The notes beneath the pieces were generated by a model. It did not search any database. It was not told where the DNA came from and was given only the letters and a program-made list of their open reading frames with translations. A stretch of DNA of 11,149 bases from a bacterium (GTDB lineage: Bacteria; Auribacterota; JABMQX01). Shown here piece by piece: positions 6,241 to 11,149 of the stretch. The position numbers were made by a program, and so were the translations under genes. The stretch covers positions 1-11,149 of the forward strand of contig JABMQX010000367.1 of the NCBI GenBank assembly GCA_013203085.1, written 5' to 3'. Every line of letters starts with the position of its first letter. Position 1 is the stretch's first letter.

Positions 6241-7347
6241 GTGAGTCCATTCGGCAGAATTCTGGTCATCAGGTCGGGAGCCATCGGTGATTTTATCGTC
6301 ACCCTGCCCGTGATTCAACTTTTGCGAAGAGCGTATCCTGCTGCGTGGTTGGGCCTCGTCGCAAAAAATCGTGTCCGGCCGCTTGTGAAAAATGTCGTGG
6401 ACGAGTTCGTAGATATTGATGGTCCCCTCCTCGTTCCTTTTTTCCAGGAGGAGGTTCCCTGCCCCTATCTGCGCAAAGGGGCTATGCATTCGGTGGAGGC
6501 GCCTTGCGAGAGCCGACTGCCGCCGACATCAGCGGACAGCGACAAAAACTATGAAGAGCACGGCTATCTGGCGGGATTTGACCTCGTCATCTCCTACCTC
6601 GGAAAGAGAGGAAAGTTAAGCGAAAACTTGCTGGCTTTGAGAGGACCCCGGGTCATTAATGCAAATGCCCTTCCTCCGGAGAGTTACGACCGCCACATCA
6701 CAGAGTTCCTTTTGGAACCTCTGACAGAGGTCTTGAATGTCTCCTCCCCGCCGCTCCCAACGGTCATCATCCGGGAGAAAGAAGCCTGCCGCGCGGAAAA
6801 GTTCTTATCCGAGTGCGGAGTAACCACCTCCGCGCCTCTCGTAGCGGTTCATCCCGGAAGCGGAAGTCCGCGAAAAGTCTCGCCCCCACGCAATTTCTGC
6901 CGGGCTGTAAACTGGATTCACGACAAATTCCCTCACGTCAAGACAATGGTGATCGAGGGGGAAGCGGACGAGCACCATGTTCTCGCCTTCGAGCGCTGTT
7001 TGAAAACGCCTTGCGTGAAGGTCAAAAGGAACGATCTGCTCGAGGTTGCCGCGATTTTGAGCAGGACTTCCCTTTTCATCGGCAACGACTCGGGAATCTC
7101 TCACCTCGCGGCAGCAGTTGGCGCGCCCGCAATCGTGATTTATCGAGCGCAGGCGAACTTGGACCGTCGGCATCCCTCACGGACAGGGAGCAATCCCAAA
7201 GTCTGGGCGCCGAAGGGAGAGAATGTTTGGGTGGCAACCGAAGACTCGCTCCAGGGCATCCTTGAAGACGTGGCGAAAAAGATCATCCGCCCCGCCAAAC
7301 AGCATCCGCCCTGCTTATCGTGGTTCCCTCCTGCGATCTTGCACTGA
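6241..7347 (+). CDS. GT9 family glycosyltransferase (LPS heptosyltransferase-like)
   Basis: A 368-residue GT-B enzyme of family GT9, which transfers heptose (or a related sugar) from a nucleotide donor to the LPS core at the cytoplasmic face of the inner membrane. N-terminal half: RILVIRSGAIGDFIVTLPV (6-24), with D17 at the position of the catalytic Asp of WaaC. C-terminal half: VAVHPGSGSPRK (201-212), a donor-contact loop with K212, and FIGNDSGISHLAAAVGAP (279-296), the family signature. An insert rich in charged and Pro residues (about 68-108) looks specific to this protein. Start: an in-frame TAG at 6220-6222 limits the choice; GTG 6241 is 14 bases from AGGAGG (6221-6226), while CTG 6232 is 5 bases away. 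It diverges from the pilT-like gene and converges, after a 21-base gap, with the propeller gene. The family is confident; donor and acceptor are not. Confidence 0.92.
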   Translation: MSPFGRILVIRSGAIGDFIVTLPVIQLLRRAYPAAWLGLVAKNRVRPLVKNVVDEFVDIDGPLLVPFFQEEVPCPYLRKGAMHSVEAPCESRLPPTSADSDKNYEEHGYLAGFDLVISYLGKRGKLSENLLALRGPRVINANALPPESYDRHITEFLLEPLTEVLNVSSPPLPTVIIREKEACRAEKFLSECGVTTSAPLVAVHPGSGSPRKVSPPRNFCRAVNWIHDKFPHVKTMVIEGEADEHHVLAFERCLKTPCVKVKRNDLLEVAAILSRTSLFIGNDSGISHLAAAVGAPAIVIYRAQANLDRRHPSRTGSNPKVWAPKGENVWVATEDSLQGILEDVAKKIIRPAKQHPPCLSWFPPAILH

Positions 7348-7368
7348 GTGAGAATCCTGCTCTTCAAA

Positions 7369-10300
7369 TCACCGGCTCTTCTGCCCGTCGAGACAAAGGA
7401 CATTCCCTTTCTCATGAACCACAATGACCCGGCCGTTTCTGTCCACGCAAAGCCCTCCGGGAAGAGGCGCCGATGACAGGGCTTCCGCCCACAGCATCTT
7501 GCCGTCGTTGATGTCGAAGGCCTGCACAGTCCAGCGGGTCGGCAAGCGGGAGCCTCGCCCCACTTCCCCCGCCGCCACGACCGCGTTGTCCGCAATGACA
7601 ACCGACACGCTATTCACAATTGAATTGGCTTTCCAGCGCTCCTTCACTCCCGTGCGTTTCTTCAGAATCCACTGGTCCACCTTCTCCGCGTCAAGGCACA
7701 TAAGCGGCCCCCTCCCTGAAAACGCAACGATGTCCTTTCCGAAAGCAGGTGGGACTCTCCCTTTGAACTCCGAGGCGAGCTTGGCGGTGATGTTGTCCGG
7801 CCTGGACACATCAAAGGGCTGCCAGTTGGTGATTGGGTCGTAGTCCGGAGTGAACAACCGCCTCCCGCCGACAAGGGCATATTTTCTCATAAAGCCGCAG
7901 ACCTCCGAACCTCGGTGTGCTGCCGGCCAACCCGGACCCGGCGGCGGATTCAGGCATTTCCCATCGGACAGGCGGTAGGCGCCCGGCGAAGTCACGTTGC
8001 CCGCCGCCAGCAGCAGCTTGTTCCCGACCAGAGCCAGGCCTCCCTGAACCGACGGACCTTCCCGCAAATCTCTGTTGAGATGGCCTGAGGTGTTGTTCTG
8101 CCACTGGATCCTCCCCGTAATGGCATCGAGAGCGTAAACATGCGTCCCATCGTAGTTGATAATGCCAGCCGCAGCATACGCCACACCGTCCTCCACCAGC
8201 ACGCCGCTGTTGACCGGCCATGTCGAGGAAAGGGACCCATAGACCATGATCTTGCGCTCGGCCGGCGCCGCCCGGAACCGCCACAACAAACGCCCCGTCG
8301 CTGCTTCCAGGGCATAAACGAAACCATCGGCGCAGCCGACGAACGCCTGACCCTTCCAGACGCTGGGCGGCAGCCGAACCTGCCCCGCCGTGAAAAACGT
8401 CCAGCGCTCCTTACCTGTCCCGGCATCTATGGCGCGGACCCTGCAATCGTTGCCCCCGAGGAAAATCAGTCCGCCAGCAGTCGTCGGCGGGCTTGGCGAG
8501 AAGCGAGCCTTCGGTTGGAACTCCCAACGCTTCTCCACCTCTCCTGGCACATTCGACCGGCTCGAAGAGCTGCGATAATTATCCCCTCGATAAGTAGGCC
8601 AATCGCGCTCTGAGCTCACGAACGGGGCGACGACCGAAAGACTGCCTCCGCCGATCTCTAAACGCTGGGCTTCCTTCGCCTCGCGGTTGAACTCGAAATC
8701 CCCCGCAGGACACAGCGAGAGCATCCCGATAAGCTGGATGTTACAGTCGCAAGCCCACTGGGTTGTGTGCAGCAGTCCCTCGGCGAGAATGAGCCCATCC
8801 ATGCACGGTGGGCGAAAAGCGTGAATCACCGTCGGTCTGCCCGTCGCGAGGTCATAACGGGTTGTCCCCTCCCCTCCTTTGATACTCCCTCGGTGGAACA
8901 ACGAGTCAGGACAGCCGGTGAACCGAGCGCAGGAGCGCTTCGCTATGCCCAGGTCCTTCACGATCCGTCCTGTCAACGGTTCGATCATCTTGCACGAGGG
9001 AATGTGCGCATACAGATGTCCCCCTTGAAACAACAGGTTGGTCGCATTGTAAGCGCCCGAAACGGACCACAGAAACTTCCCATCCGTCGCCGATACTGCG
9101 ACGACGTTCCTTCTCCCCCGACCCCCGAAATAAACCGCTTCCTCCGTGCACAGGCCGTACGGTGTCGTCTTGAACCCGAGACCTCGATCGTTCCGTGCCG
9201 AAATGGCAGCCTGAAGCCCCGGGTTATCGTTCTTCCACAGGGGCTTCCCCGACTTCTGATCGAGGCAGCCCACGAACACCCCCTCGCTGTGCAGGAATAA
9301 CCTGCCGTCGCTCATACATAGCGCACGCGAATCTATCGGCGTCTTCTCCTTGTGCACCCAAAGCACCTGTTTTGTCTGCGGATTTATGGCGATGATCCTG
9401 TCGCCGTAACCCCATGGATATTTCTTCTCGTAGTAGCCCCGGGACAGCTCGTTCCAACCCCACGCGCCGGTCGGCCTGTGCCGTTTGACGATCTCGGCTT
9501 CATACTCCTTTCCGCCGAGGAGGGCGTAAAGGATACCGTTATCGAGGGCGGTCCATTTCCAGCAACCTCCCCCCGCGACCTCCGGCGGCACAACAATAAC
9601 GTCTTTCTCCGCCCCGGTCTTTGCGTCGAGCACAAGACACCGCCCGTGCTCCATCAAGTAAAGGACCTCCGGCGTCGCCACGAAGATTGACCGATGAACC
9701 AGAAAACCGGTCGGTATTGGGCGAGTCCACAGAACCGTCCCATTATAGGCGTTCGTCGCGTATAAAGTGTTGAGGTAGCGGTTCTCTCGGTCGTGAAAAG
9801 CGATATGCCCCGCCGCCCGGAACACCCTCCCCCCCGAAACCACAGATATGGAAGGTATCGCCGAGAACCACGGCAGTGCCAGGAATTGCGTCAGGTACGG
9901 CGCCTTAATCACGCTGTCGCTGGAGAACGGATTATTGTCCGGACCATGCTGCCAATGGGTCCAATCGTCCACTCCCTCCGGCACGGGCTTGACCATTTCC
10001 GCCCATAGGCGGTGGTCCTCCAACGTTATGCCCGCGCGGACTGCTTTCGCGCCGCGAAGCCATCTCGACAGCTTCCTCTGGCTCAGCTCTGCCTCTCCTT
10101 TTCCCGCCGGGTCGGGGCGACCGAGGATCGCTCTTCCCCGAGGTCTCAACACTCTCAGAATCTCCGACGGGGAAATCTTGTCGAGCAGCTCATCGGTGAG
10201 CGAGACAGAAATCACAACATCAACGAGGTTGTCGGCGAAGGGCAAACGATCCAAAGGACCTTTCTCTACAATGATGCGGCTGCCGTATAGTCCCGCCTCA

Positions 10301-10587
10301 TTGATGAGCTCGCGTGCTGCATGCACCGCGGACGCCTTCGGTTCTTGCACGTGCACCAGAAGTTCACTCGAACGAGCGAGCTGCAGGACGAACCTGCCAT
10401 CATCGCACCCCAGCACCGCGCACAGTCCCCGACGAGCGCCTCCATCAGTAACCAGGACCCTCGCCAGAGAGTCTGAATCGCCTGCCTTCATCTCTGCAGC
10501 CTTGCCGCCTCCGGCATCGCCAAACAAGCCGATGCCCACGCCGATACAAATAACGAGAAGCACAGTGCCGAATCTCTTGCTTTTCAT
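7369..10587 (-). CDS. Secreted methyltransferase-fold / PQQ-like beta-propeller fusion protein
   Basis: A 1072-residue exported protein. Residues 1-31 look like a signal peptide (basic MKSKR, hydrophobic 7-22, small residues then KAA/E). Residues 45-200 follow a class I methyltransferase fold: motif I GLCAVLGCDDGRF (54-66), a downstream acidic position E82, LDRLPFADNLVDVVIS (112-127) and SEILRVLRPRGRAIL (141-155). A conserved linker PEGVDDWTHWQHGPDNNP (203-220) leads into two propeller regions, about 230-640 and 661-1072. They are marked by blade repeats of the type LxAxDAxTGxxLW, for example 276-287, 495-507, 717-729, 757-769, 817-829 and 1021-1033. The second begins with RDWPTYRGDN (661-670). 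I know this architecture from Planctomycetota/PVC-type genomes, without an assigned function. Motif I has D where the central glycine of GxGxG is expected, and SAM is not available outside the cytoplasm, so methylation is doubtful. Start: AGGAGA five bases upstream of ATG. Confidence 0.9.
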   Translation of the reverse strand: MKSKRFGTVLLVICIGVGIGLFGDAGGGKAAEMKAGDSDSLARVLVTDGGARRGLCAVLGCDDGRFVLQLARSSELLVHVQEPKASAVHAARELINEAGLYGSRIIVEKGPLDRLPFADNLVDVVISVSLTDELLDKISPSEILRVLRPRGRAILGRPDPAGKGEAELSQRKLSRWLRGAKAVRAGITLEDHRLWAEMVKPVPEGVDDWTHWQHGPDNNPFSSDSVIKAPYLTQFLALPWFSAIPSISVVSGGRVFRAAGHIAFHDRENRYLNTLYATNAYNGTVLWTRPIPTGFLVHRSIFVATPEVLYLMEHGRCLVLDAKTGAEKDVIVVPPEVAGGGCWKWTALDNGILYALLGGKEYEAEIVKRHRPTGAWGWNELSRGYYEKKYPWGYGDRIIAINPQTKQVLWVHKEKTPIDSRALCMSDGRLFLHSEGVFVGCLDQKSGKPLWKNDNPGLQAAISARNDRGLGFKTTPYGLCTEEAVYFGGRGRRNVVAVSATDGKFLWSVSGAYNATNLLFQGGHLYAHIPSCKMIEPLTGRIVKDLGIAKRSCARFTGCPDSLFHRGSIKGGEGTTRYDLATGRPTVIHAFRPPCMDGLILAEGLLHTTQWACDCNIQLIGMLSLCPAGDFEFNREAKEAQRLEIGGGSLSVVAPFVSSERDWPTYRGDNYRSSSSRSNVPGEVEKRWEFQPKARFSPSPPTTAGGLIFLGGNDCRVRAIDAGTGKERWTFFTAGQVRLPPSVWKGQAFVGCADGFVYALEAATGRLLWRFRAAPAERKIMVYGSLSSTWPVNSGVLVEDGVAYAAAGIINYDGTHVYALDAITGRIQWQNNTSGHLNRDLREGPSVQGGLALVGNKLLLAAGNVTSPGAYRLSDGKCLNPPPGPGWPAAHRGSEVCGFMRKYALVGGRRLFTPDYDPITNWQPFDVSRPDNITAKLASEFKGRVPPAFGKDIVAFSGRGPLMCLDAEKVDQWILKKRTGVKERWKANSIVNSVSVVIADNAVVAAGEVGRGSRLPTRWTVQAFDINDGKMLWAEALSSAPLPGGLCVDRNGRVIVVHEKGNVLCLDGQKSR

Positions 10588-10750
10588 GGCCTTCTCCTAC
10601 TCGTTAGAGACGGGAGGTTTTCACAACTTGGGCCTCCCTGATGCTGTTTGAGGTTTTCCGGAGCGCCTGTCGGGAGTTCCGCGATTCTCCCTCTCGCTTT
10701 GAGAAACACAGACCCACGCCCTTTCCCCGCCATTTCAACTCAAGGCACAC

Positions 10751-10777
10751 ATTATCAGAACCACCGGCGGCTGGCAA
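10751..10777 (-). promoter_or_regulatory. Weak candidate promoter of the propeller gene
   Basis: On the minus strand, TTGCCA (10777-10772) is followed by GATAAT (10756-10751), each five of six matches, but the spacer is only 15 bases. The leader to the ATG at 10587 would be about 155 bases. Confidence 0.3.
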
Positions 10778-10951
10778 TAGAGCTTCTTGCCAGGAATTTC
10801 TCCAAGAATTTGGCTATATTGGCAGCATCAGTTGGGGATCGGCTCGCGGTTGGGCGTTCCGTTCAGTGGGGAAGCGACCTCAGCGGAAGGAAAACGAGCA
10901 AGGAAGGGAAATGAGACGTAGGGAGTGGAATACCAACGCAACTGCCGCTTC

Positions 10952-11047
10952 ATGAGGGCAAAAGAATGGCGCGCCACTCTTCCGGAGTTCCGAACCGGAC
11001 TTATGCGTATTCGGGAGGCTCTGGATGCTTTTGAGGTAGCTGCTTAG
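10952..11047 (+). CDS. Possible small protein of 31 residues
   Basis: The frame encodes MRAKEWRATLPEFRTGL followed by MRIREALDAFEVAA, rich in charged and helix-forming residues, with about 70 percent GC at first codon positions by my count. The ATG overlaps the TGA of a preceding 14-codon frame (10911-10955) as ATGA, which itself overlaps another stop at 10912. There is no strong ribosome-binding site of its own, so translation would depend on coupling. I recognise no family. It may be a gene remnant or chance. Confidence 0.25.
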   Translation: MRAKEWRATLPEFRTGLMRIREALDAFEVAA

Positions 11048-11066
11048 GTGATACAGCCGGGGCAGA

Positions 11067-11149
11067 ATGGGAACACTCCACATGGGCCATCCGAGCCGGG
11101 AAGCGATACAAGAGCTTTCAGGGGCACAGCAGCGGTTCGTCGGCTTGCG
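11067..11149 (+). CDS. Possible partial gene running off the right edge
   Basis: ATG 11067 (or ATG 11082 in the same frame) opens a frame to the window end reading MGTLHMGHPSREAIQ, then ELSGAQQRFVGL. Composition is protein-like, but no good ribosome-binding site precedes either ATG, and only 27 codons are visible. I recognise no family. Confidence 0.25.
   Translation, partial: MGTLHMGHPSREAIQELSGAQQRFVGL

Larger units (their letters stand above)
10599..11066. other. Spacer of about 470 bases with no confident gene
   Basis: Upstream of the propeller gene and up to the right edge I see no family I recognise. Open frames here (for example 10648-10914 on plus, and a minus frame running from the window edge to 10880) have flat GC by codon position or compositions unlike a protein. 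The stretch holds a weak minus-strand promoter and small overlapping plus-strand frames, given separately. Confidence 0.5.

Noticed and set aside
6090..6290. A 66-codon plus-strand frame starting at ATG 6090 and overlapping the GT9 start
   Set aside because: No ribosome-binding site, nearly flat GC by codon position (about 62/54/58 by hand), and it overlaps both the pilT promoter and the GT9 gene.
10788..10814. Direct repeat CCAGGAATTT / CCAAGAATTT with a 13-base step
   Set aside because: Only two imperfect copies in AT-richer spacer, with no promoter in a useful position.
10648..10914. An 88-codon plus-strand frame with TTG start
   Set aside because: GC by codon position is about 56/50/56 over the last 48 codons, there is no ribosome-binding site, and no family is recognised.
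10880..11149. A minus-strand frame open from the right edge to 10880
   Set aside because: The translation is rich in Ser, Arg, Pro and Cys without any motif, typical of a non-coding frame; more sequence to the right would be needed to revive it.

Overview
The window reads as a chromosomal stretch from a Gram-negative, LPS-bearing environmental bacterium of moderate GC content. The large exported methyltransferase/PQQ-propeller fusion is of a type I associate with Planctomycetota and neighbouring phyla such as Lentisphaerae/PVC or Hydrogenedentes-like lineages. The intergenic spacers carry short interspersed words (CTCTGCG, ATCTGCG, ATCCTGTCA types) that also suit such genomes. The phylum is inferred from gene types; there is no rRNA or other marker to fix it.

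Layout, left to right. (1) 184-1047 (+): a membrane-anchored protein resembling the DUF4412/LolA-like group, with its own sigma70-like promoter. (2) A 95-base convergent spacer with an imperfect hairpin built on the word ATCCTGTCA. (3) 3726-1143 (-): an adenylate-forming acyl/aryl-CoA ligase followed by an LpxL/HtrB-type acyltransferase, a probable two-gene acyl activation and transfer unit. (4) 3784-4299: a long spacer holding a coding-like frame without a start codon, a good promoter with a palindrome nested between -35 and -10, and a long leader. (5) 4300-4797 (+): a small membrane-anchored Cys-rich (zinc-ribbon-like) protein. (6) A 142-base convergent spacer full of interspersed repeats, including a strong hairpin. 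(7) 4940-6034 (-): a PilT-family ATPase with a very good promoter (TTGACT-17-TATCAT). (8) 6241-7347 (+): a GT9 heptosyltransferase-like glycosyltransferase. (9) 7369-10587 (-): a 1072-residue secreted protein with an N-terminal methyltransferase fold and two PQQ-like beta-propeller regions. (10) About 560 bases at the right edge with no confident gene, only small overlapping frames.

The common theme is the cell envelope: acylation, LPS sugar transfer, pilus retraction and two or three membrane or exported proteins. Apart from the ligase/acyltransferase pair, genes are mostly single units arranged convergently or divergently. I do not see a defence system, mobile element, CRISPR array, tRNA or rRNA. 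The observations most worth a second look are the acyltransferase lacking the catalytic acid of its HX4(D/E) motif, the exported methyltransferase domain with an altered SAM-binding glycine loop, the promoter with nested palindrome overlapping the end of a possible gene remnant, and the repeat-derived hairpins between convergent genes.
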